Under the pieces are notes generated by a model. It was not told the DNA's origin and did not search any database. It saw only the letters and a program-made list of their open reading frames with translations. From NCBI GenBank assembly GCA_013042625.1, contig JABDPU010000255.1, positions 1-35,535 of the forward strand: a DNA stretch of 35,535 nt, written 5' to 3'. Source of the DNA: Flavobacteriaceae bacterium (GTDB lineage: Bacteria; Bacteroidota; Bacteroidia; Flavobacteriales; Flavobacteriaceae). Numbering within the stretch: the first letter of the stretch is position 1; every line of letters begins with the position of its first letter. A program made the translations under genes and the position numbers. Positions 8,347-16,677 of the stretch are shown in pieces.

Positions 8347-8425
8347 TCGATTCAGAATCAGCTTACCCGAACATTTTTTCTTCAATTATCTCTAATTCTT
8401 GAGATCGACTAAACATGCCTGAAAA

Positions 8426-8452
8426 TCTTACAAAAAAATCTCTTTTGTAAGA
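8426..8452. other. A/T-rich perfect stem-loop after the PLP enzyme
   Basis: TCTTACAAAA and TTTTGTAAGA form a 10-bp perfect stem with a 7-nt loop. It lies 80 bp after the enzyme stop, preceded by a small ATCTC/GAGAT stem near 8388-8405. On the plus strand it is followed by A residues, so it is not a classical terminator in that direction. Confidence 0.45.
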
Positions 8453-8524
8453 AAAAACACACTAATAATGAGCGGATTATAAAAAACTTAAGCGTTCATT
8501 TGGTAGTTTGTGGTTTTTATCTGA

Positions 8525-8560
8525 TATTCGACGAAATACATATTTATTCGACGAAATACA
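8525..8560. repeat. two 16-bp direct repeats, 20-bp period
   Basis: TATTCGACGAAATACA occurs at 8525-8540 and again, unchanged, at 8545-8560, just before the FIST gene start at 8587. A spacing of 20 bp places both copies on the same face of the helix, as for a dimeric response regulator site. This could be an operator of the FIST-kinase operon; no regulator gene is present beside it. Confidence 0.55.
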
Positions 8561-8586
8561 CATTAACCTCAAACCTACGAACCGCT

Positions 8587-9714
8587 ATGAAGGTGCAGCA
8601 ATTCGCATTAATGCCTTACTCATGGAAAGAAGACATTAGTAAGATTACTATTCCCGCCAATTTATTTATCATGTTTGTATCTCCTCAGTTCAAAGAGCGT
8701 GCAGAAGTATTGGCCTATTTGAATAAGAACTATCCTGACGCCACTGTTGTTGGATGCTCAACTGCTGGCGAGATCAATGATGTTCATGTTAATGATTACA
8801 GCATTTCTTTATCAGCAGTGCAACTTGAAAAAGTGAAGCACAGGTTGGAAATGGTTGAAGTAACAGACATGAAATACAGTTATAAATCGGGACAGGAGCT
8901 GGCAACTAAATTAAATCGTCCGAATCTCAAGCATTTACTTGTACTGAGTGATGGTTTAAATGTGAATGGAGCCGACCTGGTTTCAGGTCTGAGAGATGTG
9001 TTGCCCGATGTTAGTATTACTGGCGGATTGGCGGCCGACGGTCCGGATTTTAAAGCAACCTTTTTGATTGCAAATCAATCCATTGAGGCCAACAGGATTA
9101 TTGGCCTGGGTCTTTATGGTGATGAACTCAAGGTTGGATACAGTTCAAAGGGTGGATGGGATAGTTTCGGAATTGAGCGTCTGGTGACCAGATCTCATAA
9201 AAATGTGTTGTATGAATTAGATGGATATCCTGCACTTAAAGTTTATAAATCGTTCCTTGGTGATGAAGCTAAAAATTTACCAAGTTCTGCGCTATTATTC
9301 CCGCTTAAAATGAGGGATAATGAGTCGGATAAACCATTGGTAAGGACTGTTTTAGGAGTGAATGAAGAAAACCAGAGCATGACCTTTGCCGGAAATATCC
9401 ATCAGGGATCTTATGTTAAGCTAATGAAAGCTAATATTGACCGTTTGATAGATGGTGCGGAAGATTCGGCGAAGACGGCCAATGAGATTGTAAAAGAATC
9501 TGCAGACCTGGCTATCCTTATCAGTTGCGTTGGAAGGCGATTAGTCTTAAAACAATTGATAGAAGAGGAAGTTGAAGTGGTCAGGGAGGTAATAGGTGAG
9601 AAACCTAAAATTACAGGCTTTTACAGCTACGGGGAGATCGCACCACATGGTGAATTCTCACCCTGCGAACTTCATAATCAATCAATGACAATAACCACCT
9701 TGACTGAATGCTAA
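8587..9714 (+). CDS. FIST N- and C-domain sensor protein
   Basis: A 375-residue soluble protein with FIST_N followed by FIST_C. Diagnostic stretches are VVGCSTAGEI near residue 56, a GGLAADG motif near residue 143, LGVNEENQSMTFAGNI in the middle, and the C-terminal ILISCVGRRLVL and KITGFYSYGEIAPHG. FIST domains are proposed to bind small ligands such as amino acids and to feed signalling proteins. The downstream hybrid kinase begins within the last codons of this gene, so the FIST protein is probably its ligand-sensing partner. The frame extends upstream to 8500, but ATG at 8587 (MKVQQFALMPYSW) is chosen because the earlier part covers the direct repeats and has no family likeness. Confidence 0.88.
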   Translation: MKVQQFALMPYSWKEDISKITIPANLFIMFVSPQFKERAEVLAYLNKNYPDATVVGCSTAGEINDVHVNDYSISLSAVQLEKVKHRLEMVEVTDMKYSYKSGQELATKLNRPNLKHLLVLSDGLNVNGADLVSGLRDVLPDVSITGGLAADGPDFKATFLIANQSIEANRIIGLGLYGDELKVGYSSKGGWDSFGIERLVTRSHKNVLYELDGYPALKVYKSFLGDEAKNLPSSALLFPLKMRDNESDKPLVRTVLGVNEENQSMTFAGNIHQGSYVKLMKANIDRLIDGAEDSAKTANEIVKESADLAILISCVGRRLVLKQLIEEEVEVVREVIGEKPKITGFYSYGEIAPHGEFSPCELHNQSMTITTLTEC

Positions 9715-11447
9715 GGGAAGAACGACATAGATTGTTAAAGCGCCAGCTTAAAAAGGCTGGCTTTGTTAATCCTGATTCAGAGGACCTGGCACCATTTTTT
9801 AAAATGATAAATGATGCCTATATGAGTTTTGACACGGATATTGCACGATTGGAGACCATCCTGGAAGAAAGCTCTAAGGAGTTATTCATGGCCAATCAAA
9901 CCCTTTTGAACGAGAAAGAACATGCCAAGTCTAAGCTTAATACCATTGTTAATACGGTTCATGATGTTCTGTTTCAAACCGATACGCGGGGTAACTTTAT
10001 CTACCTCAACAAAGCCTGGTATGAGTTAACAGGATTGTCATGGAGAAAATCGATTGGTAAAAATTATAAAAGCCTTATGACTGGAATGAACCGTCATGAG
10101 AAACAACGCATCAAGCATTTCCTTTCTGAAAGAAAAAAGAATTATAACACGGTATTTAAATATTTTAAGCCAAATCGAGAGGTCAAGTGGATTGAGATAA
10201 ATATGTCCTTGACCTTCGATAAAAAGGGCAACCCTACTGGTACCATTGGTACTATGAGTGATGTGACAACTTTGAAAGAAACTGAGATTGAACTTCAAAG
10301 GGCCAGTCAGGCGAAGGATGAATTTCTTTCTACCATGTCACATGAGATCAGAACGCCTTTGAATGCCGTCATCGGATTGACCAATATTATGCTTATGGAA
10401 GAGCATCTTCCAAACCAGGTTGAAAACCTTCAGGCATTGAAGTATTCCGGAGAACATTTGTTAGGCCTTATTAATAATATTCTCGATCTAAATAAAATTC
10501 ATTCTGGTCATGTAAATTATGTAGAGAGTGAATTCAGTGTTTCTGATTTGCTCAAAGAGCTTGAATCGAATTTTAAGTATGTTGCTAAGGACAAATTTCT
10601 GGTATTCAGGATTTCAAGAGATATTGGAATACCGGATGACCTGCTGGGAGATCGAATGATGATCATTCAGGTACTCAAGAATCTGCTGGGTAATGCATTT
10701 AAGTTCACAGAAAGAGGCCTGGTTGAGTTGAAAATTGAAAAGTTAGAGCTTAACAACGGACTGGTTAAACTCAGGTTCTCTGTTTCCGATACAGGAATCG
10801 GGATCCCGATCAAAAAACAAAAAGACATTTTCGACAGCTTTGTACAGGCCGATTATAATACTTCGCGATTGTATGGAGGGACAGGTCTTGGCCTGACTAT
10901 CAGTAAGAAGATTCTTAGTTTTATGAATAGCGATTTGAGCCTGAACAGCAATCCCGGAAAAGGTTCAAATTTTGCTTTCGATCTGAATCTGAAATTAGCG
11001 CGACCTGCTGTTCTTCCAAGACCAAAGTCTAATAACAAGAAAACTAATTCCCAACCAATAAACCTAAAGGTCCTGGTAGCCGAGGATAATAAACTCAACC
11101 AGATGGTATTGAAAAAATTATTCAGTAAATGGGAAATTTATTGCACCATAACAAATAACGGACTCGAGCTACTCGAAGAACTGGATAAAGAAGACTATGA
11201 TCTTATACTGATGGACCTTCAAATGCCTGAACTTGATGGTTATCAGACCACAAAAAGAATCAGAAACCTCAGCGATAAAATCAAATCCGAAATCCCGATT
11301 ATTGCCCTGACGGCCTTCGCCCAGGAAGAAACCAGGCATAAAACTACTAAGTATCGAATGAATGGATTTATGACTAAACCATTCAATCCCAATGAATTTC
11401 ACGATCTTCTAAGCTTCTACGGCGATAAGATTCAGAACGCAGGTTGA
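9708..11447 (+). CDS. PAS-domain hybrid sensor histidine kinase with receiver domain
   Basis: A 579-residue cytosolic protein with no transmembrane segment. Order: a helical N-terminus (1-75), a PAS domain (about 76-195), HisKA with the phospho-accepting H212 in LSTMSHEIRTPLN, HATPase with the N box near 325-337 (NLLGNAFKF), G1 DTGIGIP and G2 GGTGLGL, then a receiver domain (about 452-575) with acidic VAEDN, phospho-acceptor D503 in LMDLQMP and K557 in MTKPF. The start ATG overlaps the FIST stop by 7 bp, which implies translational coupling and a shared sensory complex. No DNA-binding output domain is present, so a phosphotransfer protein or response regulator encoded elsewhere is expected. 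Confidence 0.93.
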   Translation: MLREERHRLLKRQLKKAGFVNPDSEDLAPFFKMINDAYMSFDTDIARLETILEESSKELFMANQTLLNEKEHAKSKLNTIVNTVHDVLFQTDTRGNFIYLNKAWYELTGLSWRKSIGKNYKSLMTGMNRHEKQRIKHFLSERKKNYNTVFKYFKPNREVKWIEINMSLTFDKKGNPTGTIGTMSDVTTLKETEIELQRASQAKDEFLSTMSHEIRTPLNAVIGLTNIMLMEEHLPNQVENLQALKYSGEHLLGLINNILDLNKIHSGHVNYVESEFSVSDLLKELESNFKYVAKDKFLVFRISRDIGIPDDLLGDRMMIIQVLKNLLGNAFKFTERGLVELKIEKLELNNGLVKLRFSVSDTGIGIPIKKQKDIFDSFVQADYNTSRLYGGTGLGLTISKKILSFMNSDLSLNSNPGKGSNFAFDLNLKLARPAVLPRPKSNNKKTNSQPINLKVLVAEDNKLNQMVLKKLFSKWEIYCTITNNGLELLEELDKEDYDLILMDLQMPELDGYQTTKRIRNLSDKIKSEIPIIALTAFAQEETRHKTTKYRMNGFMTKPFNPNEFHDLLSFYGDKIQNAG

Positions 11448-11502
11448 GAAAATAATCTACATTTTTCTTTCAAGATTTTGATCGATTTCATACTTTCGCG
11501 AT

Positions 11503-12780
11503 ATGAGAGAAAATTTTCTATATTATTTATGGAAATATAAGAAGATAGCTCAGGATCAGCTTAAGACAACTCGTGGAAGCAGTCTCCGAATTATTGATTT
11601 TGGTGAAGTGAATACCAATGCGGGCCCTGATATTATCAATGCTAGGATCTGTATCGGTGAGATTTTTTGGGCGGGCAATATCGAATTTCACTCCTTGGCG
11701 TCACATTGGAATATTCATGGCCATCATCATGATCCGGCCTATAATAATGTCATCTTACATGTGGTTTGGGAAAATGATATTGAAATATATATGGAAAACG
11801 GAAGCCCGATTCCTGTTTTGGAATTAAGGACTTTGGTTCCTGAAAATGTCCTGGATGATTACAATGCGTTCTTTATGCAGCCGTTAAAATGGATCAATTG
11901 TGAGCGCCATCTTAAATATCTTGAAGAAGAGGAGGTTGTTAGATGGACGGAAGACTTATTCAAAGCCAGGCTTAATAAGAAACTCGATAGTCTTATGACC
12001 TGGCATAATCAATTAGGGAAAGACTGGGAAGCATTAACCTTTCTAATGATTTCACGATACTTAGGAGGTCCTGTTAATGCAGACGCATTTCACAGTTGGG
12101 CGATGAGTTTTAAGTTTAACCTGGTTTTGAAACTAAGAGACGATCCAATGGTTCTGGAATCCCTGTTCTATGGCCAGGCCAATCTGCTCAATAATGAATG
12201 TAAGGATGACTATGTGATTCAATTGATCAACCAATACAACTTCCTCACGAATAAATATAAATTGAATAATGATCATTTGATCCGGTTTCGTTTTCTCCGA
12301 TTGAGACCATCCGGATTTCCGACGCTCAGGCTTTCTCAATTGGCTCAACTCTATAACAGGACCACAGCCCTGTTCGAAACGATTGTTCAAACCAGACAAA
12401 GCGATAGCTTATATCAAATCTTCCGGATAAAGTCTTCCACCTATTGGTCTTTGCATTATACCTTCGGAAAAGAAACCAAATTCAGTGAAAAGTGGCTGTC
12501 TAAGCGAATGGCTCTTAACCTGATTGTCAATGTCGTCATCCCATTGAAATTCGCTTATTCTGTCTACAACGGGAATAGCAATTGGAATGAAATTCTGAGA
12601 TTCGCAAGATCATTGAAAGCAGAGAACAACGCTGTGATAAGGGGATTTAAAAAAATTGGCATTAACACAAGCGATGCCGTGTCAAGTCAGGGGTTTTTAG
12701 AACTCAAGGCAAACTACTGTGATAAAAACAAATGCTTACAATGTAGGTTTGGTCATTTGATTTTAAACGAGAATATGTAA
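11503..12780 (+). CDS. DUF2851 family protein
   Basis: A 425-residue protein that matches the Bacteroidetes DUF2851 family: it opens with REN-FLYYLWKYKKI, has FGEVNTNAGPDIINARI and WAGNIEFH followed by HYNNVILHVVWE-type sequence (here AYNNVILHVVW), and ends with a small cysteine cluster, CDKNKCLQCRFG. The first third has the acidic and histidine residues of a nuclease-like fold (GPD, E, H), but no activity is known for the family. A TACTTTCG box 5 bp before the start codon is a one-mismatch -7 candidate. It heads a run of closely spaced genes together with PspC and the ion channel. Confidence 0.85.
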   Translation: MRENFLYYLWKYKKIAQDQLKTTRGSSLRIIDFGEVNTNAGPDIINARICIGEIFWAGNIEFHSLASHWNIHGHHHDPAYNNVILHVVWENDIEIYMENGSPIPVLELRTLVPENVLDDYNAFFMQPLKWINCERHLKYLEEEEVVRWTEDLFKARLNKKLDSLMTWHNQLGKDWEALTFLMISRYLGGPVNADAFHSWAMSFKFNLVLKLRDDPMVLESLFYGQANLLNNECKDDYVIQLINQYNFLTNKYKLNNDHLIRFRFLRLRPSGFPTLRLSQLAQLYNRTTALFETIVQTRQSDSLYQIFRIKSSTYWSLHYTFGKETKFSEKWLSKRMALNLIVNVVIPLKFAYSVYNGNSNWNEILRFARSLKAENNAVIRGFKKIGINTSDAVSSQGFLELKANYCDKNKCLQCRFGHLILNENM

Positions 12781-12789
12781 ATTGCGGCT

Positions 12790-13017
12790 ATGAAATGGTT
12801 TTACACTGTTTTACTGTATTTCCAAAAACATGGATTTTACGTTTGTCAGCGTATCGCAGATCGTCTGGGTATTCGTGCCCGGGTGGTCAGAACGTCATTT
12901 ATTTATCTGACTTTCGTCACCCTTGGTTTTGGTTTTGCACTATATTTGTTTATCGCATTCTGGATGCGCATTAAAGATTTGATTTACACCAAAAGAAGCT
13001 CGGTTTTCGATCTGTAA
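12790..13017 (+). CDS. small PspC domain membrane protein
   Basis: A 75-residue protein with the PspC signature: an amphipathic helix (ICQRIADRLGIRARVVRT-like: CQRIADRLGI) followed by one transmembrane segment (FIYLTFVTLGFGFALYLFIAF). In Bacteroidetes such stand-alone PspC proteins are common; PspC of other bacteria takes part in the envelope stress response. It sits 9 bp after the DUF2851 stop and 3 bp before the channel gene, so the three are probably one operon. Confidence 0.8.
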   Translation: MKWFYTVLLYFQKHGFYVCQRIADRLGIRARVVRTSFIYLTFVTLGFGFALYLFIAFWMRIKDLIYTKRSSVFDL

Positions 13018-13020
13018 TTC

Positions 13021-14040
13021 ATGGCAAATTCTTTATTAAAATCATTCTGGTCAAAGATTAATATGGCGATAATGCTTCTAGTGTTATTATTGTTAATCGG
13101 TATGATAGGTTTCAGGATTCTTACAGGTGAGTCCTGGATCGATTGCTTTTATATGACCGTAATTACGATTTCAACAGTTGGATTTACAGAAGCAGTTCCT
13201 ATTGATGAAAACGCCAAGATATTCACAATCCTACTCATCTTAACCGGATTTATTGTAGTAGGTTATGCCATAAAAGTGATTACCGAATATATCATATTGA
13301 GAAATGATGCTGAAGAAATAAAACTCAAGAAAATGCAGAAAAAAATTGATGGTATGCAAGGCCATATTGTTATCTGTGGCTATGGTAGAAACGGTGCACA
13401 GGTAGCCAGGAAGTTAGCAGCTTATGACAAGGATTTTGTGGTTATTGAAAGGAACAAGGAGCTGGTTGAAAAAATGGAAGACAGCAATATTCCTTATGTT
13501 CTTGGGAATGCTAATGAAGATGAGACTCTTGAACAAGCCGGAATCGATAGAGCAAGCTGCCTTATTTCAGCATTGCCTAGTGATGCAGACAATGTTTTTG
13601 TTGTGTTATCTGCCCGTCAGAAAAATAAAAATATAAGGATCATTAGTCGCGCTTCTCACGAGTCAACCTATAGCAAATTAAAACTCGCCGGTGCAAACAA
13701 TGTCATTCTTCCAGACAAAATAGGAGGTGACCATATGGCTTCCCTGGTGGTCATTCCAGATTTGATTGAGTTTATTGATAACCTGGCAATCGTAGGGAAA
13801 ACCAATATCAATATTGAACAGGTTGATGTGGAGAAATTATATGATACAACGGAAGTGAAATCGATCAGAGATTTAGATCTTCGGAAGAAAACTGGCTGTA
13901 ACGTCATTGGATACAAAGATCCTAAAGGTGATTATATCGTTAACCCCGAAGCCGATCAGGAACTGGCACCTAACTCAACGATTATAGTGCTTGGAAGGCC
14001 CGAACAGATTCAAAAACTGAACACTTTATTCAATATTTGA
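13021..14040 (+). CDS. two-TM ion channel with TrkA-N and TrkA-C domains
   Basis: A 339-residue membrane protein: TM1 (about 13-33), a pore helix with the filter TVGFT (52-56), TM2 (about 67-90), then a cytosolic RCK module with the nucleotide-binding loop GYGRNG (120-125), and a TrkA-C domain at the C-terminus. It belongs with potassium channels gated by ligand binding to the RCK ring. The filter is odd: the usual TVGYG is replaced by TVGFT, so the second glycine is missing and the following aspartate is glutamate. Potassium selectivity should therefore not be assumed. It starts 3 bp after the PspC stop. Confidence 0.88.
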   Translation: MANSLLKSFWSKINMAIMLLVLLLLIGMIGFRILTGESWIDCFYMTVITISTVGFTEAVPIDENAKIFTILLILTGFIVVGYAIKVITEYIILRNDAEEIKLKKMQKKIDGMQGHIVICGYGRNGAQVARKLAAYDKDFVVIERNKELVEKMEDSNIPYVLGNANEDETLEQAGIDRASCLISALPSDADNVFVVLSARQKNKNIRIISRASHESTYSKLKLAGANNVILPDKIGGDHMASLVVIPDLIEFIDNLAIVGKTNINIEQVDVEKLYDTTEVKSIRDLDLRKKTGCNVIGYKDPKGDYIVNPEADQELAPNSTIIVLGRPEQIQKLNTLFNI

Positions 14041-14146
14041 GGCCGGGGCTTTTAACAGCATATGTTTTAAAAAACCGTTTTTTTTTAGCATCTTGCCCGA
14101 GAGTTACACCTCTAAACTGAATTCAACTAACTAATAATAATTTATC

Positions 14147-15784
14147 ATGAAGAAATATCTTCTCCTCTTTTTTAGTGCATTATTACCCATGTTTTCCCAG
14201 GCTCAGGAAGCATCACGCGGACTGGATGAACGCGTTAATGATGCGTTTATGCCAATTGCTGATGCATGGGAAGGATTAGTATTGTACCCTGTTTCTATTG
14301 CTGGCTTTGATATACCAATCGTTGTTATCCTCCTCGTGGTTGGAGCAACCTTTTTTACACTCACATTTAAGTTTCCCAACATAATGAAATTTCCTCTGGC
14401 TATCAATACCGTCAGGGGTAAGTATGATGATATTGAACAACATGGTGTTGCGGAAAAGGTAGCTGTCAATATTGTAGAAGGAGATTTACCTGATACAATT
14501 AGAGATGAGAGCAAAGAAGGAGAAGTAAGCCATTTTCAGGCCCTGGCAACTGCGGTTTCGGGTACTGTTGGTTTAGGAAATATTGCTGGTGTGGCCATTG
14601 CAATTGCTTTGGGTGGACCGGGTGCAACCTTTTGGATGATCGTTTGCGGACTTATTGGAATGTCGACCAAGTTTGTTGAATGTACACTTGGTGTAACATA
14701 TCGTGATGTTGGAGAAGACGGTACCGTTTATGGTGGCCCTATGTATTACCTGTCAAAAGGATTGAAAGAAAGAAAAATGGCCGGACTCGGAAAAGTACTA
14801 GCCGTTTTATTTGCCATATTATGTATTGGTGCTTCCTTTGGTGGTGGAAATGCATTCCAGTCTAACCAGGCTACAGTCCAGTTGTCATCTCTCCTCGGAC
14901 TCGAGGGTGGTTCAACCGGATTTATTATTGGTATTATTCTGGCGGTTCTTGTTGGGATCGTTATTATTGGTGGTATAAAGAGAATTGCAAGTATTACTGA
15001 AAAAATAGTACCATTTATGGCGGGTATTTACGTGCTTGCTGCATTAATAATCATCTTTGCTAACTTCAGTTATATCGATGATGCCTTCGGATTAATTATT
15101 GAAGGTGCATTTACACCTATGGCAGGCCTTGGTGGTTTAGTGGGCGTATTAATCGTAGGATTCCAAAGGGCAGCCTTCTCAAACGAAGCCGGTGCAGGTT
15201 CTGCAGCAATTGCTCACTCCGCTGTAAAAACAAGATACCCAGCTTCAGAAGGTGTTGTGGCCTTGTTAGAACCTTTTATCGATACGGTAGTAATTTGTAC
15301 TATGACTGCGTTGGTGATTATATTCTTCAATATCGATGGTGATAATGTCCAGAGTATATTCCAGTATGGAGCAGCAGGCGATTCTGCCAGTAGTGTACTT
15401 CTGAATTCAGATGGCAGCACGGTTGGTGGAGTTGATTTAACATCCATGGCTTTTGATTCTGTAATCCCGGGCTTCTCATATGTGCTAACAATTGCAATTG
15501 TATTGTTCGCTTTCTCAACCATGATCTCCTGGTCATACTACGGACTTCAATCCTGGAAATATTTATTCGGAAAAGGAAAAACAGCAGACATGCTATATAA
15601 ATTATTGTTCCTGATATTCGTTGTAATCGGTGCGGCAGCAACTCTTGATGCTGTTATCAAATTCTCAGATGCTATGATATTAGCACTGGTATTCCCGAAT
15701 ATGATCGGATTATTATTACTCTTCCCAAAAGTAAGACAGGAAGTTACACGATACCTCGAAGCCATAAGGGCGAGTAGGGAATAA
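14147..15784 (+). CDS. AGCS family sodium/alanine (glycine) symporter
   Basis: A 545-residue membrane transporter. It starts with a signal-peptide-like segment (MKKYLLLFFSALLPMFSQAQ), which is common for this family in Bacteroidetes, then has about ten transmembrane helices. The family signature is visible: SGTVGLGNIAGVAIAIALGG, PGATFWMIVCGLIGM, and AAFSNEAGAGSAAIAHSA. Characterised members import alanine or glycine with sodium. Exact substrate cannot be read from the sequence. The stop is followed by 6 bp and then the next gene, whose first codons contain a strong hairpin that may end this transcript. The 106-bp gap before the gene shows no convincing promoter. Confidence 0.93.
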   Translation: MKKYLLLFFSALLPMFSQAQEASRGLDERVNDAFMPIADAWEGLVLYPVSIAGFDIPIVVILLVVGATFFTLTFKFPNIMKFPLAINTVRGKYDDIEQHGVAEKVAVNIVEGDLPDTIRDESKEGEVSHFQALATAVSGTVGLGNIAGVAIAIALGGPGATFWMIVCGLIGMSTKFVECTLGVTYRDVGEDGTVYGGPMYYLSKGLKERKMAGLGKVLAVLFAILCIGASFGGGNAFQSNQATVQLSSLLGLEGGSTGFIIGIILAVLVGIVIIGGIKRIASITEKIVPFMAGIYVLAALIIIFANFSYIDDAFGLIIEGAFTPMAGLGGLVGVLIVGFQRAAFSNEAGAGSAAIAHSAVKTRYPASEGVVALLEPFIDTVVICTMTALVIIFFNIDGDNVQSIFQYGAAGDSASSVLLNSDGSTVGGVDLTSMAFDSVIPGFSYVLTIAIVLFAFSTMISWSYYGLQSWKYLFGKGKTADMLYKLLFLIFVVIGAAATLDAVIKFSDAMILALVFPNMIGLLLLFPKVRQEVTRYLEAIRASRE

Positions 15785-15790
15785 AACATT

Positions 15791-16666
15791 ATGCCAATAA
15801 AAAGGATCCCATTGCGATTTAGCCATCAACAACGCAATGGGATCTTTCTTTTACTATTCCTTATTATCGGTTCTGAGTACCTATATTACAAACTTCAAAA
15901 CCGAATAAAACCATTTCATTTCGATCTGGAGGCTCAGGCGGCCATTCAGCAAAAGATCGACTCGGTAAAGGCGGTCAGACTGCAAGAATCCCAACCAAAA
16001 ATATATCCCTTCAATCCAAATTTTATAACAGATTTTAAAGGCTATACCCTGGGTATGACCAATGAGGAGATTGATAGGTTAATGGCATATCGGAAAAAAG
16101 GCCTTTGGGTCAATTCCGCAAATGATTTTCAAAAGGTGACCGGTGTATCCGATTCACTCCTGAAACAGATAAGTCCGTTTTTTAAATTTCCCGATTGGAT
16201 CTCCAATCCGAAACCACCTTATTCTTATCAACCCCATATTAACGGTGAATTAAGTTTTACAGAAAAAAGAGACCTTAATACTGCGACAGTTTCAGATCTC
16301 CAGCTTATCAATGGAGTAGGTGAAGTGCTTTCGAATCGCATTATAAGGTTCAGGGATTCTTTTGAAGGAGGATTTATTCATGCGCTTCAACTTCAGGATG
16401 TATATGGATTAAGTACTGAGGTTATTGAGCGAATTGAAAATCGATTTACCGTTAAAACACCCAGGAATGTTCAGAAAGTAAATATCAATTCGGCCAAAAC
16501 CGAACAACTGGTCATGGTACAACATATCGATTATGAGTTGGCCTATGAAATCATCCGGCAAAGAACCTTGCGTGACGGCTTTAGTTCTTGGGATGAATTA
16601 ACAAAAGTTAAAGGTTTCCCACAATCCAAAATTGCTATAATTCAATTATATTTGTCGCTTGATTAA
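15791..16666 (+). CDS. helix-hairpin-helix (ComEA-like) membrane-anchored protein
   Basis: A 291-residue protein with a basic N-terminus, one transmembrane helix (about residues 17-33, GIFLLLFLIIGSEYLYY), then three HhH-type segments: a YRKKGLWVNSANDFQKVTGV stretch, LNTATVSDLQLINGVGEVLS, and VNINSAKTEQLV followed by WDELTKVKGF. HhH pairs of this ComEA kind bind DNA non-specifically; a role in DNA uptake or envelope-associated DNA handling is a guess. ATG at 15791 is the only start that keeps the membrane helix. The first 19 codons contain a 15-bp inverted repeat, discussed separately. A -7 box for the next gene lies in the last codons. Confidence 0.85.
   Translation: MPIKRIPLRFSHQQRNGIFLLLFLIIGSEYLYYKLQNRIKPFHFDLEAQAAIQQKIDSVKAVRLQESQPKIYPFNPNFITDFKGYTLGMTNEEIDRLMAYRKKGLWVNSANDFQKVTGVSDSLLKQISPFFKFPDWISNPKPPYSYQPHINGELSFTEKRDLNTATVSDLQLINGVGEVLSNRIIRFRDSFEGGFIHALQLQDVYGLSTEVIERIENRFTVKTPRNVQKVNINSAKTEQLVMVQHIDYELAYEIIRQRTLRDGFSSWDELTKVKGFPQSKIAIIQLYLSLD
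15802..15847 (+). terminator. terminator-like hairpin inside the 5' end of the HhH gene
   Basis: GATCCCATTGCG at 15805-15816 is perfectly repeated in inverse as CGCAATGGGATC at 15833-15844; with flanking A-T and G-U pairs the stem is 15 bp with a 16-nt loop, followed by TTTCTTTT. It begins 18 bp after the AGCS transporter stop, the right place for its terminator, but it lies within codons 4-19 of the HhH gene. Confidence 0.6.
16647..16654 (+). promoter_or_regulatory. candidate -7 box TATATTTG for the acyl-CoA dehydrogenase
   Basis: TATATTTG matches TAnnTTTG exactly and lies 23 bp before the ATG at 16678, within the last codons of the HhH gene. The -33 region has no TTG at the ideal distance, so confidence is moderate. 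Confidence 0.4.
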
Positions 16667-16677
16667 AGCATATTGCT

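Noticed and set aside
8426-8452. Intrinsic terminator for the PLP enzyme on the plus strand
   Set aside because: The stem is followed by A residues, not T residues, on the plus strand, so it was listed only as a stem-loop.
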